A program made the translations under genes and the position numbers. A DNA stretch of 64,000 bases, from positions 1,922,001-1,986,000 of the forward strand of contig NZ_CP100425.1 in the NCBI RefSeq assembly GCF_023151555.2, given 5' to 3'. Shown piece after piece: positions 27,091-35,468 of this stretch. Under the pieces are notes generated by a model. It was not told the origin of the DNA, searched no databases, and saw nothing but the letters and a program-made list of their open reading frames with translations. Within the stretch, counting starts at the first letter, position 1, and every line of letters starts with the position of its first letter. The stretch is from Photobacterium sp. CCB-ST2H9 (GTDB taxonomy: Bacteria > Pseudomonadota > Gammaproteobacteria > Enterobacterales > Vibrionaceae).

Positions 27091-27118
27091 ATCAATACTT
27101 GATGAATCAAGTATTGAT
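27091..27118. promoter_or_regulatory. 28-bp perfect palindrome, probable MarR operator
   Basis: ATCAATACTTGAT and ATCAAGTATTGAT are exact reverse complements separated by GA. The TTGAT...ATCAA core is the usual form of MarR/SlyA-type sites. It lies directly before the MarR gene, in the only gap between that gene and the tail of the AraC gene. It would repress marR and the linked inhibitor gene. Confidence 0.75.
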
Positions 27119-27147
27119 CAACAATTGGTGTGTTATCAAGCAATTTT

Positions 27148-28011
27148 TTATTTCAGGGGCAGATAAATATCTGTCACCGCTTCATGCTCCGCAACATCCG
27201 GAAAAAAGCGGACACGTTCAAAGATCAACGGAAAATCTGCCAAAGATTCTCCGCTTTCGGGAAACCACCGGCCATACAACGCCTGTACGACAGGTGCCAG
27301 GCACTCATCTGAGCCAATGTGTCTGACTCTGGCATACCGCCCGGTAGGGATCGTTTTACTGACGATTCCGGCAGCGTCATCCGCCATTGAGTGCTTGACC
27401 TCAGCGGCTAGATCAAACCGGTATTCATCTGCCGGTGTTGCTTCCGGATCATCGTAAAGCAGGTTGAACGTCCGGCTGATATCGGGCCGCAGGCCAACTG
27501 ACTTTCGCCAGGCAATAAAACGCTGGATGCTTGCCCCAAGAGTGACAGGGTCACCTTTGTGTTCAAATACAGCAAGCTGAATTTCGGGGAATTCGACAAT
27601 TTCTGTTTCTGGTAATTTATCGGTCATGTTCTTTTTCCTGACATTCGAAAGTGGTTGTTGCAATGTCTGCCAGTATTCCCAGTCAGGATTTGCCTGAAAT
27701 GTCGTGGGGCTCTGACCAAATACCTGCCGGAATGCCCGGGAGAAAGATTCCGCATTTTGATAACCTGCCGCAAATGCGATGTCCGTGACGCGATGTTCTG
27801 GCCGATATACCAGTTGATAAGCCGCACGTTTGAGGCGGAGCTGCCGGATATACCCATTCAATGGCATGCCCAGCATTGATGAAAATAAACGGTGAAAATG
27901 AAAAGGCGATAAACAGGCAACCTCGCTTAACTGCGCCAGTGTCAGCGATTGCTCCAAGTTTCTGTCGATCTCGTCCAGCACCCGGCTCAACGTTTGATGA
28001 TAATCAGTCAT
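27148..28011 (-). CDS. AraC family regulator with GyrI-like effector domain
   Basis: 287 residues. Residues about 8-110 hold the two helix-turn-helix motifs of AraC/XylS (LTLAQLSEVACLSPFHFHRLF and VTDIAFAAGYQNAESFSRAFRQVFGQSP). Residues about 135-287 form a GyrI/SOUL-like effector-binding domain (VEFPEIQLAVFEHKGDP and the C-terminal FERVRFFPDVAEHEAVTDIYLPL). This N-terminal DNA-binding plus C-terminal GyrI layout is common in Rob/SoxS-like regulators that respond to small hydrophobic compounds. It is transcribed toward the MarR gene with a 29-base gap before the palindrome. Targets unknown. Confidence 0.9.
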   Translation of the reverse strand: MTDYHQTLSRVLDEIDRNLEQSLTLAQLSEVACLSPFHFHRLFSSMLGMPLNGYIRQLRLKRAAYQLVYRPEHRVTDIAFAAGYQNAESFSRAFRQVFGQSPTTFQANPDWEYWQTLQQPLSNVRKKNMTDKLPETEIVEFPEIQLAVFEHKGDPVTLGASIQRFIAWRKSVGLRPDISRTFNLLYDDPEATPADEYRFDLAAEVKHSMADDAAGIVSKTIPTGRYARVRHIGSDECLAPVVQALYGRWFPESGESLADFPLIFERVRFFPDVAEHEAVTDIYLPLK

Positions 28012-28103
28012 GATTTTCTCCGGTCATCCGAGCCACCATCATACAAATCTTCCCCGCGGTATGCCTGACCATTCTTGCGCTCATTCAGGATACTCTTCAG
28101 GCA

Positions 28104-28138
28104 TCAACAAACAAGCCGGGGCCTCTCGGCACCCGGCT
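28104..28138 (-). terminator. Possible terminator downstream of kynU
   Basis: Read on the minus strand, AGCCGGG pairs with CCCGGCT around an 11-base loop and is followed by TGTTTGTTG. It lies in the 207-base gap after kynU. Confidence 0.4.
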
Positions 28139-28218
28139 GTTCACAACTACCAGTCTCGTAACAATTTACAGGCCGATGATTCATCAGCGTTCTTATCATC
28201 GCGTTATGAAAAGACGTC

Positions 28219-29460
28219 TCAGGTCACTGCGGTCAGTTTTTTAAATTCTGCCTTATCCCACAGGCCATGAGTCATGATGTCCGCCAACACATCGACACAA
28301 TCCCACAAATCGACATAGCGAACATAAAGCGGCGTAAATCCGAAACGCAAAATATTTGGCGCCCGGAAATCACCGATGATATTGCGGGCAATCAACGCCT
28401 GCATGATGGCAAACCCCTGTTCATGGGTCAGAGAGACCTGACTCCCGCGCACTGCCGGATCTTTGGAAGAAACAATCCCGAAACCAAACTGACCGCACCG
28501 CAATTCAATCAGCTCCATAAACAACTGCCCCATCCGCAGCGATTTTTCGCGGATCAGGTTCATGTCAGCAGAGGCCATGATGTCGACGCCCACTTCCAGC
28601 AAACTCGCGCCGACCACAGAGGTGGTACCACACAAGGTTCTTTCAATCCCCGGTGCAGGCTCATATTCGTCGCGCATGGCAAATGGATTCGTGTGACCAA
28701 ACCAGCCGCTCAGCGGTTGCTCCAGATGTGCTAGATGACGTTTCGCGGCAAACAGGAAACCCGGCGCACCCGGGCCGCCGTTCAGATACTTGTAACCGCA
28801 GCCCACTGCAAAATCGGCACCCACCTGATTCAATGCCACCGGCACCGCGCCGGTGCTGTGGCTGAGATCCCAGATGATCAGTGCGCCTTTTTCATGGGCC
28901 TTGGCCGTGATTGCCGCCATATCAAACATCGCACCGCTTTTGTAGTGCACATGAGTCAGCACCACCACGGCGGTCTCTTCGTCAATCGCGTCCATGATGC
29001 GGTCGCGGGACTCTGTGACCAGGCGTACCTTGCCATCCATGAAACTTTCCAGGCCCTGCAGAATATATAAATCTGTCGGGAAGTTACCGGGCTCAGACAA
29101 AATTTTGCTGCGACCGGCATTCAGCTTCACCGCAGCGGCAGCCAGCTTGAACAAATTCACTGATGTCGAATCGGCCACGATCACTTCACCCGGTTCAGCC
29201 CCAATCAGACCGGCGATCTTGTCCCCGACACGGCGCGGAATATGAATCCAGTCATGGGTGTTCCAGCTGCGGATTAAGCCTTGACCCCACTGTTCTTCCA
29301 CCACTTCCCGGGCTTTTTCTTTTGCGGCTTTCGGCAAGACGCCCAGCGAGTTCCCGTTGAGGTAAATATGGCCTGCCGGCAGCTCAAACTGCCCGCGATA
29401 TTCAGCCAGCGGATCAACCTGATCCAGCGATTCAAAATAGGCTCTGTCCAGTGTTTGCAT
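28219..29460 (-). CDS. kynU: Kynureninase
   Basis: A 413-residue PLP enzyme of fold type I, the usual length for bacterial kynureninase. It cleaves L-kynurenine to anthranilate and alanine. Seen are YLNGNSLGVLP near the N-terminus, SEPGNFPTDLYILQG, IIWDLSHSTGAVPV (Asp contacting the PLP nitrogen), and CGYKYLNGGPGAP with the Schiff-base Lys224. It is the third gene of kynA-kynB-kynU, 26 bases after kynB. The operon ends tryptophan degradation at anthranilate; no anthranilate-degrading genes are adjacent. Confidence 0.97.
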   Translation of the reverse strand: MQTLDRAYFESLDQVDPLAEYRGQFELPAGHIYLNGNSLGVLPKAAKEKAREVVEEQWGQGLIRSWNTHDWIHIPRRVGDKIAGLIGAEPGEVIVADSTSVNLFKLAAAAVKLNAGRSKILSEPGNFPTDLYILQGLESFMDGKVRLVTESRDRIMDAIDEETAVVVLTHVHYKSGAMFDMAAITAKAHEKGALIIWDLSHSTGAVPVALNQVGADFAVGCGYKYLNGGPGAPGFLFAAKRHLAHLEQPLSGWFGHTNPFAMRDEYEPAPGIERTLCGTTSVVGASLLEVGVDIMASADMNLIREKSLRMGQLFMELIELRCGQFGFGIVSSKDPAVRGSQVSLTHEQGFAIMQALIARNIIGDFRAPNILRFGFTPLYVRYVDLWDCVDVLADIMTHGLWDKAEFKKLTAVT

Positions 29461-29486
29461 GTGACTTTACTCCTTGAAATGATGCC

Positions 29487-30116
29487 TTACACCACACTGC
29501 GCAGCAGTGCCCGAACCGGAGACGCATCCAGCGCATCCAGCTTCAGTGGCGGTGCAATCAGCTCGTAATCGCCCGGGGGCACATCATCTAAAACCAGCCC
29601 TTCCAGAATCGCCATCCCATGGCGCCTGACGGCATGGTGCGCACGCATGGATTTAGACGTCTGCGGATCCAGTGACGGGCTATCAATCCCAATCAGGCAC
29701 GCACCCCGTTCTGCCAGTAAATCGATGGTTTCCGCAGCCACCGCCGTAAAATCAGTAACCCATTGGTTGTGCGGAAATTGCGAGTAGGTTTTCAGAATGA
29801 CCCGCTCAAGCTGATCCGGCAACTGGCTGATGATGTCCTGCGGTTTCACCCACCCAACCGCCTGAGTTGCATCCACTACCACGCAGGGGCCGATGTAATA
29901 TTCCAGGCTGACCGCTGCCATGGTTTTCCCTTTGGCATCATAATGAACCGGCGCATCCGCATGCGTGCCCGAATGGGTCGACAGGGTAAATTGACCGACA
30001 TTCACCGGACACTCGGCACTCATTTCCCAGTGAAAATGCGAAGAAAACTCGGTATCTCCCGGCCAGACTGGCAAGCCTTTTCGCAACGTTTGCGAAATAT
30101 CCCAAATCTTAATCAT
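29487..30116 (-). CDS. kynB: Kynurenine formamidase (arylformamidase), cyclase family
   Basis: About 209 residues, matching the bacterial KynB metal-dependent cyclase family. It hydrolyses N-formyl-kynurenine, the product of KynA, to kynurenine and formate. The signature metal-binding motif is HSGTHADAPVHYD, and the N-terminus IWDISQTLRKGLPVWPGD is typical. I chose the ATG at 30116, with AAGGG upstream; a TTG at 30131 is less likely. It overlaps the kynA stop by 8 bases, so the two are probably coupled. Confidence 0.95.
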   Translation of the reverse strand: MIKIWDISQTLRKGLPVWPGDTEFSSHFHWEMSAECPVNVGQFTLSTHSGTHADAPVHYDAKGKTMAAVSLEYYIGPCVVVDATQAVGWVKPQDIISQLPDQLERVILKTYSQFPHNQWVTDFTAVAAETIDLLAERGACLIGIDSPSLDPQTSKSMRAHHAVRRHGMAILEGLVLDDVPPGDYELIAPPLKLDALDASPVRALLRSVV

Positions 30117-30987
30117 GTTTCGGCCCTTCAATCGACGTACGGACCGACCACAACTCAGGGAAGAATTGCAAATCCAGCGCTTTGGTCAGGTATTTCACCC
30201 CGGACGTACCGCCCGTTCCGCGACGATAGCCAATGATGCGCTCCACGGTTTTCATGTGGCTGAAGCGCCATTTCTGAAAATTGAATTCCATGTCCACCAG
30301 CTTTTCTGCCAGCTCGTACAGATCCCAGTATTCGTTACTGTGGTTATAAATCTGAGCCCAGATACGCTCAACGGCCTCACTAGACTGATAGGGCTGTGCG
30401 AAGTCACGATTGAGATGGGAATCCGGCACGTCAAATCCGCGATCTTTCAGCAACTGCAGGGTGACGTCGTAAATACTTGGCGCATGCAGCACAGTTTTCA
30501 GATGATCATAATATTTCGGATGAGCGCGATGGGCCTGAATCATGGCTTCGTTCTTGTTCCCCAGCAGGAATTCCAGTTCGCGGTACTGATATGACTGGAA
30601 CCCGGAGCTCTGCCCCAGCTCATCGCGGAAACTGGCATAATCTGCCGGCGTCATCGTCGCCAGTACTTCCCAGGCATTCAGCATCTGAGACTGAATCCGT
30701 GTGAGGCGACTCATCATCTTGAACGCCGGACGAAGTTTATCCTGACGGATATTCTCAACCGCCGCATAAGCTTCATGCAAACACAGTTTCATCCATAATT
30801 CAGAAACCTGATGGATGATGACAAACAGCATTTCATCATGTTGTTCCGTGACCGGGTGCTGGCAGGATAACAACGGCTCCAGGGCAAGATACTGGCCATA
30901 GCTCATGTCCTGATCCCAATGCACTTTCTCATTGGCCAGATCCACTTTCAGCTTTGGCGCGTCCTGTGCCTTATCCACTTCACTCAT
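30109..30987 (-). CDS. kynA: Tryptophan 2,3-dioxygenase
   Basis: 292 residues, the normal size for bacterial heme-dependent TDO. It opens the indole ring of L-tryptophan to give N-formyl-kynurenine, the first step of the kynurenine pathway. Seen are MSYGQYLALEPLL, HDEMLFVIIHQVSELWMKL (with the distal-site His and Arg environment), SGFQSYQYRELEF, and FSHMKTVERIIGYRRG carrying the heme-ligand His, followed by GTGGTSG, which contacts substrate. It is the first gene of the operon and is divergent from a LysR regulator across a 116-base gap. Confidence 0.97.
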   Translation of the reverse strand: MSEVDKAQDAPKLKVDLANEKVHWDQDMSYGQYLALEPLLSCQHPVTEQHDEMLFVIIHQVSELWMKLCLHEAYAAVENIRQDKLRPAFKMMSRLTRIQSQMLNAWEVLATMTPADYASFRDELGQSSGFQSYQYRELEFLLGNKNEAMIQAHRAHPKYYDHLKTVLHAPSIYDVTLQLLKDRGFDVPDSHLNRDFAQPYQSSEAVERIWAQIYNHSNEYWDLYELAEKLVDMEFNFQKWRFSHMKTVERIIGYRRGTGGTSGVKYLTKALDLQFFPELWSVRTSIEGPKHD

Positions 30988-31103
30988 AGCATATGTCCTT
31001 ATTATCAGAGGTCACTTAACCTTTCATTAACAAGTTTACGAAACGCTTTTTTGCCTGTAAATTTCATAAAATAATCAAAATCCATTCATTTTTTTCATAC
31101 GAT
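30988..31103. promoter_or_regulatory. Divergent kynA / lysR promoter region
   Basis: A 116-base AT-rich gap lies between the start of kynA (minus) and the start of the LysR gene (plus). LysR proteins typically bind such shared regions. I did not find one convincing T-N11-A site to single out. Confidence 0.4.
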
Positions 31104-32009
31104 ATGGCGACAAAAATCAGTACCCGTCACTTACAAATGGTTATGGCTGTGGCAAAAGCAGGCAGTGTGTCAGAAGCCGCCAGCGAAATCGGGCTCACTC
31201 AGTCGGCGCTCAGCCACCGGATCCGGGAAGCAGAAAGATTGCTCAATACCGAGCTGTTTTACCGGCAACATAAAAAACTGATTCCGACGAGCGCGGGCCA
31301 GCGGCTGCTGTTATCCGCATCCGTCGTGCTCAGTGAGCTGGAAAGGGCTGAAAATGATATCGATAAGCTATCGGTCGGTATTGAACATGTCATTCGTGTC
31401 GGCAATGAAGTGTTCGGGGGATATCACTGGCTGCCCCCTTTTATCAAACAGTTTGGCGAAACATATCCGAGCTATGCCGTCGAAATCATTCCGGATGTTT
31501 CCCTTGACCCGTTTACCGCGTTACGCAATGGCACGATTGATCTCGCGATTGTTTCCGGCACGATTACCCAAACCGGATTCCGCACTTTCAAATTGTTCCG
31601 GGACGAAATGGTGGCCGTTATGCCCGACCAACACCCGGATGCCGGCAAAACCTGGCTCACACCGCAGGATATCGCCTCAAATACCTACATTACCTACCAT
31701 ACGACGCCCGGACCCGGCCGGGAGTATGAGCAATTGTTCAGCCCAAACCAGCTGCTGCCCCCTAAAGTGATTCGTGCAGGGGTGACCGAGGCGGTTGTTG
31801 AATTTGTCAGAACGGGCACAGGCATCACCATTATGCCGACCTGGGTTGTCAAACCTTATCTGAAGGGCGGCGGTTTAAGCACCGCCAAAGTGACAAAACA
31901 GGGCCTTTACATCCATTGGCAGGCCCTGATCCGAAAGGATGAACGCCCAGATTCACCTATTGTGACTTTTGCGAAAGCGCTGAAGAAGAGCGACCTTCAG
32001 GCGCTGTAG
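31104..32009 (+). CDS. LysR family transcriptional regulator, probable kyn regulator
   Basis: 301 residues. The N-terminal winged helix-turn-helix (about 5-65; AGSVSEAASEIGLTQSALSH) is followed by a periplasmic-binding-like sensor domain (about 93-300; DLAIVSGTITQTGFRTFKLF). The sequence is of the MetR-like branch of LysR proteins. Its place, divergent from kynA, suggests that it senses tryptophan or kynurenine and controls the operon; this is inference. The last 53 bases overlap the 3' end of the convergent GNAT gene. Confidence 0.9.
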   Translation: MATKISTRHLQMVMAVAKAGSVSEAASEIGLTQSALSHRIREAERLLNTELFYRQHKKLIPTSAGQRLLLSASVVLSELERAENDIDKLSVGIEHVIRVGNEVFGGYHWLPPFIKQFGETYPSYAVEIIPDVSLDPFTALRNGTIDLAIVSGTITQTGFRTFKLFRDEMVAVMPDQHPDAGKTWLTPQDIASNTYITYHTTPGPGREYEQLFSPNQLLPPKVIRAGVTEAVVEFVRTGTGITIMPTWVVKPYLKGGGLSTAKVTKQGLYIHWQALIRKDERPDSPIVTFAKALKKSDLQAL

Positions 32010-32463
32010 TCTCCGGCACGGCAAACGACAAAGGCTGATAGCGCAGGCCTGCAAGTTCAGCAGGCCCGCCATTTTTCTGAAAGCCCTGAGATTCATAAAA
32101 AGAGACCGCATTCAGTGAGGAACGCACCGTCAGCTCCGGATGCCGACAATATGGCAACAGTGACTGCAACAGACACCGGGCAATCCCCTTGCCCTGCCAC
32201 TCTGGTAAAACAAAAAGCATGGACAAATGGGCGCCCTGTTTCAGTTCAGCCATGCCTGTAATCACATCCTGTTCTTCATACACCAGTATGAGATTGTCTT
32301 CCTGAAGACGCAGTAACAATGCTTCCTTCGATGCAACTTTGAAAAAGGTCTGAATCCCTGCCGGGCGCAAGCTGGTCGCAACACAAGCCATAAACGATGC
32401 TTTGACCAACGCTTCAACCTGTCCGACATCACCAGCTGTCATCTGCCTGATTGCCATCCGCAT
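31957..32463 (-). CDS. GNAT family N-acetyltransferase
   Basis: About 168 residues with the GNAT fold. The acetyl-CoA-binding motif A is in LPEWQGKGIARCLLQSLL (Q-x-x-G-x-G/A), and NAVSFYESQGFQKNGG is the usual motif B. The ATG at 32463 has GAGGGGG upstream. It overlaps the convergent LysR gene by 53 bases at the 3' end. The substrate is unknown. Confidence 0.85.
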   Translation of the reverse strand: MRMAIRQMTAGDVGQVEALVKASFMACVATSLRPAGIQTFFKVASKEALLLRLQEDNLILVYEEQDVITGMAELKQGAHLSMLFVLPEWQGKGIARCLLQSLLPYCRHPELTVRSSLNAVSFYESQGFQKNGGPAELAGLRYQPLSFAVPETTAPEGRSSSALSQKSQ

Positions 32464-32542
32464 ACTCCCCCTCAATTGAAAATCCGGTTTCAAACCCTGT
32501 GCTGACTTGGTTTCTTTTCTCTATCAGGTCTCTCTCCGAACT

Positions 32543-32959
32543 CTATCCGGCATTGGCCAGCATCGGCAAAACGACCCGGCGATATTCCGCCAGCGCGATG
32601 TTATCCGCAGCAATGGTTGCCGGTGCGGTTTCCTGTAAAGACGTCCAGATCACTGCTTCAGCTTCTTGGGCCGTAATCTCGCCGGTCCAATCAGTTACCA
32701 CGTAATAGTGCAACCGCTGCAATTCCAGCGTTGGATGGTACAGCGTACACAACGGAAAATAACGAACGGGCGTAACGGTAAGTTCTTCTTCAACTTCGCG
32801 GTGTAAGGCCTCTTCCAGCGTTTCACCGGCTTCGACATGTCCGCCCGGTATCACCATTAAACCCGGGTCGACCGCTTTGGTGAGTTTACGTTTTTCCAGC
32901 AGTATCTCTTCATCGCGAATCAGCATAAAGGACACGCAGTCATGAATATCTTGCATCAT
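32543..32959 (-). CDS. NUDIX hydrolase
   Basis: 138 residues with a complete Nudix box beginning GGHVEAGETLEEALHREVEE, the GX5EX7REUXEE pattern that binds the metal needed to cleave nucleoside diphosphate-linked substrates. Specificity cannot be read from sequence. Its start overlaps the stop of the VOC gene by 4 bases, so they are probably in one transcript. Confidence 0.9.
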   Translation of the reverse strand: MMQDIHDCVSFMLIRDEEILLEKRKLTKAVDPGLMVIPGGHVEAGETLEEALHREVEEELTVTPVRYFPLCTLYHPTLELQRLHYYVVTDWTGEITAQEAEAVIWTSLQETAPATIAADNIALAEYRRVVLPMLANAG

Positions 32960-33387
32960 GGTTTCGTTCTGCCTCGTGTTGCCATCGGATGATCAGGATT
33001 GAGTTGCAACAAATCCCACTGGTTACCGTACAAATCCTCAAACACCGCAACCGTGCCGTATTCCTGCTCGCTTGGCGGACGTACAAAACGGATGCCCTCA
33101 GCGGCCATACGTTCATAGTCACGCCAGAAATCATCCGTGTTCAGAAACAGAAAGACGCGCCCGCCGGACTGATTACCGATAAAATCCATCTGCTCGGGTT
33201 TGGAAGCTCTGGCCAGCAACAGTGCAACACCGTCAGAACCCGGCGGAGAAACCACCACCCAGCGCTTGTCCTGCTCTGGCTGATAGCTGTCTTCAATCAA
33301 TTCGAATTTCAGCTTATTCACATAAAAATCAATCGCTTCATCGTAGTCTTTCACCAACAATGCAACGTGAACTATGGCTTGTTTCAT
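32956..33387 (-). CDS. VOC (glyoxalase/bleomycin-resistance) family protein
   Basis: 143 residues with two beta-alpha-beta-beta-beta modules. Features seen are HVALLVKDYDEAIDFYVNKL at the N-terminus and the second module ending FEDLYGNQWDLLQLNP, where the Glu/Gln metal site is usual. This is the Glyoxalase-like PF00903 pattern. The reaction is unknown. It is coupled to the NUDIX gene downstream. Confidence 0.87.
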   Translation of the reverse strand: MKQAIVHVALLVKDYDEAIDFYVNKLKFELIEDSYQPEQDKRWVVVSPPGSDGVALLLARASKPEQMDFIGNQSGGRVFLFLNTDDFWRDYERMAAEGIRFVRPPSEQEYGTVAVFEDLYGNQWDLLQLNPDHPMATRGRTKP

Positions 33388-33419
33388 ACCTTCAGCCTTC
33401 CGTTCTCTGGATCAAAAGT

Positions 33420-33935
33420 TCAGACATTCTGATTGTCTGAAGCATTAAAAGAATACATCCGGACTTCATCACGAGCGAACCAGCCCAGACGTTCATAAAA
33501 ACGCTGCGCCGCCTCATTCTCGCAAAAGACAAAAAGATGCGTTTTTGCAATACCAGCCGCCGCCAGCCCTTCCACGGCTTTTTCAATCAGCATCTGACCA
33601 ATCCCTTGTGAACGATGCGACTCAGAAACGGCCAGGTGCTGCAGATATCCCCTGCGCCCGTCGGTTCCCGCCAGTACGGTCCCCACGACCTTGCCCTGGT
33701 GTTCGGCCACAAAACTGGTCCCCGGATTCCGCGCCAGATAAGCTCCAATGCTTTCCGGTGAATCCGCATCCCGCAAAGATAACCCTTCAGATTCAGACCA
33801 GATATTCATCACGGCCTGATAATCATCCATCGTCATCTCCCTCAGACTGACCCTCTCCCGCGAACTCACTGAATCCGATGATATGAATGGTGCGACTTCC
33901 ATGTGACCGTCCCTGTTCTCTTTTTCAACTCTCAT
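33420..33935 (-). CDS. GNAT family N-acetyltransferase
   Basis: About 171 residues, with motif A in SESHRSQGIGQMLIEKAVEGL and motif B in CENEAAQRFYERLGW. The ATG at 33935 overlaps the PhzF stop (ATGA) and has AAAGG upstream; an upstream frame from 33971 is inside the PhzF gene. The substrate is unknown. It is in the same tight run as PhzF and DJ-1 genes. Confidence 0.87.
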   Translation of the reverse strand: MRVEKENRDGHMEVAPFISSDSVSSRERVSLREMTMDDYQAVMNIWSESEGLSLRDADSPESIGAYLARNPGTSFVAEHQGKVVGTVLAGTDGRRGYLQHLAVSESHRSQGIGQMLIEKAVEGLAAAGIAKTHLFVFCENEAAQRFYERLGWFARDEVRMYSFNASDNQNV

Positions 33936-34669
33936 TCGCCTTTGCGGCGATACACATATCCGCCCACCCACAACGTTTCGTCTTCTGTGTGCAGATGGAT
34001 CAGATTGTCATATGCCGGATATCCCATATGAACCGCCTGAGGAAAATCCGTGAAGGGTAAAGCTGCACAGCAGACTGCGCACGCGGGATCTTCCGGGATG
34101 TTATACAGCGGGTTCGACGCTCGGGCATAAATGCCTTCTTCAGTGCGGGTATAGAGAATATATCCGCTGAAGTTTTTACCCTGATTCCATGCAGCTAATG
34201 CTTCAAGCTCAAAATGAACGGCATTGAGGCTTTCCAGACTATCCAGCTCAATACACCATTTCGGTTTTCCGGCACTGAATATGCCTTGTGCCAGCATCTG
34301 AGCGGGTGATAACCCGAACCAACCTGCCTCCGCCACATCCGAAAAATTCGGCGGAACGGCTACAGAAGGCGCCATGCTGACGCTCACCTGATCACCCTGT
34401 TTTCGCACCTGGCTGATCCCCGTCCCGGTTTCCACCGAGAATACGGATGACTTCAGATGACTGGCGGCTCCCAGCAATGCATGTCCGCAAATTGGGGCTT
34501 CTTTCGAGTCCGGATAAAAAAAGCGAAAACGCACATCGGCACAGTGGCTGTCAGATATCACAACAACCACAGGAATACCTGAGTCCATCGGATTTTCGGC
34601 CACATCCGACACAGCCATGATGTTCCCGCCCCGATCCGCACTCTTGCCAAATACCTGATAGATTTCCAT
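33932..34669 (-). CDS. PhzF family isomerase-like protein
   Basis: 245 residues. Typical PhzF features are RGGNIMAVSDV near the N-terminus, the catalytic-Glu region KEAPICGHALLGAA and the C-terminal half-repeat NIPEDPACAVCCAAL. Family members isomerise or epimerise small metabolites; phenazine genes are not present here. It is slightly shorter than the usual 260-300 residues. The gene lies 3 bases after the DJ-1 gene and overlaps the GNAT gene after it. Confidence 0.85.
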   Translation of the reverse strand: MEIYQVFGKSADRGGNIMAVSDVAENPMDSGIPVVVVISDSHCADVRFRFFYPDSKEAPICGHALLGAASHLKSSVFSVETGTGISQVRKQGDQVSVSMAPSVAVPPNFSDVAEAGWFGLSPAQMLAQGIFSAGKPKWCIELDSLESLNAVHFELEALAAWNQGKNFSGYILYTRTEEGIYARASNPLYNIPEDPACAVCCAALPFTDFPQAVHMGYPAYDNLIHLHTEDETLWVGGYVYRRKGE

Positions 34670-34672
34670 GAT

Positions 34673-35272
34673 TTACTCTAAATAAGGTTCAATAACAGAC
34701 AGGCAGTGATTGACCGTCGCTTCTTTCTCTCCCACTGGGGCAACATAATGGATCGCATTTCTGGCAAACGAGATACCCGCAGATTTTGCAATCAGCCACA
34801 TTGAAAGATACTGAGATGCCATGCATCCGCCAGCAGTGGCAACCGACTGGCTGGCATGAAATGGCTGCTCCAGTACCTTCAGTCCGGCATCCCTTGCCCA
34901 GGGCTGCGTGGTCAGATCCGTACAAACCGGCTGATGGTTCTGAATGCCTAATGCCGGTAACCACAATACGCCCGAACACTGGGCAGCCAGCAGCTGTCTG
35001 TCCGGGTTCAGCGAAAGTGCATTTAATAAATGTTCATCGGTAACCAGCTGACGGGTACAATTGCCGCTGCCCAGAATCACCGCATCCGCCTGATTGGCAT
35101 ACGCAAGCGGCTGTTGTGCGGAAATTTTCAGTCCATTCATGGAAGTGACTGTCGGTGTGGGGCTGGTGATCTGTACCTGCCAGTGCTCCCCTTTCACCCG
35201 GTGAAGAATGGAATAGGCTATCAGTGAATCAAGCTCATTAAATCCGTCAAACGTGAGGATGGCGATCTTCAT
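34673..35272 (-). CDS. DJ-1/PfpI family protein
   Basis: 199 residues. The nucleophile elbow Cys99 is in LLAAQCSGVLWLPALG, and the N-terminus MKIAILTFDGFNELDSL, with its acidic residue, matches the GATase1-like DJ-1/PfpI/AraC-sensor family. The likely role is a hydratase, glyoxalase or stress protein; specificity is not clear. It appears to be first of a small operon DJ-1, PhzF, GNAT. Confidence 0.85.
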   Translation of the reverse strand: MKIAILTFDGFNELDSLIAYSILHRVKGEHWQVQITSPTPTVTSMNGLKISAQQPLAYANQADAVILGSGNCTRQLVTDEHLLNALSLNPDRQLLAAQCSGVLWLPALGIQNHQPVCTDLTTQPWARDAGLKVLEQPFHASQSVATAGGCMASQYLSMWLIAKSAGISFARNAIHYVAPVGEKEATVNHCLSVIEPYLE

Positions 35273-35468
35273 AGCATTGTCCCTTGCTCTCTTTTATCGT
35301 CATTGCGGCATCACTGCCTGAATTGTGACCGGGAACAGATTAACTTGAATGAACAAAAGGTTACCAGCATTAAATTGACGATCTTATTTTCAGGTTCAAC
35401 AGGTCTGCTGAAAGAAGCAATCTCCCCTCATCAACGGCTCGGATAGCCTTTTCGGGCAGACTTCAGCT

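Noticed and set aside
28010..28270. 86-residue plus-strand frame between araC and kynU
   Set aside because: Antisense to the kynU end and to the terminator-like hairpin; low-complexity composition.
32713..34669. A phenazine biosynthesis locus suggested by the PhzF-like gene
   Set aside because: No other phz genes are present; PhzF-like proteins are common without phenazines.
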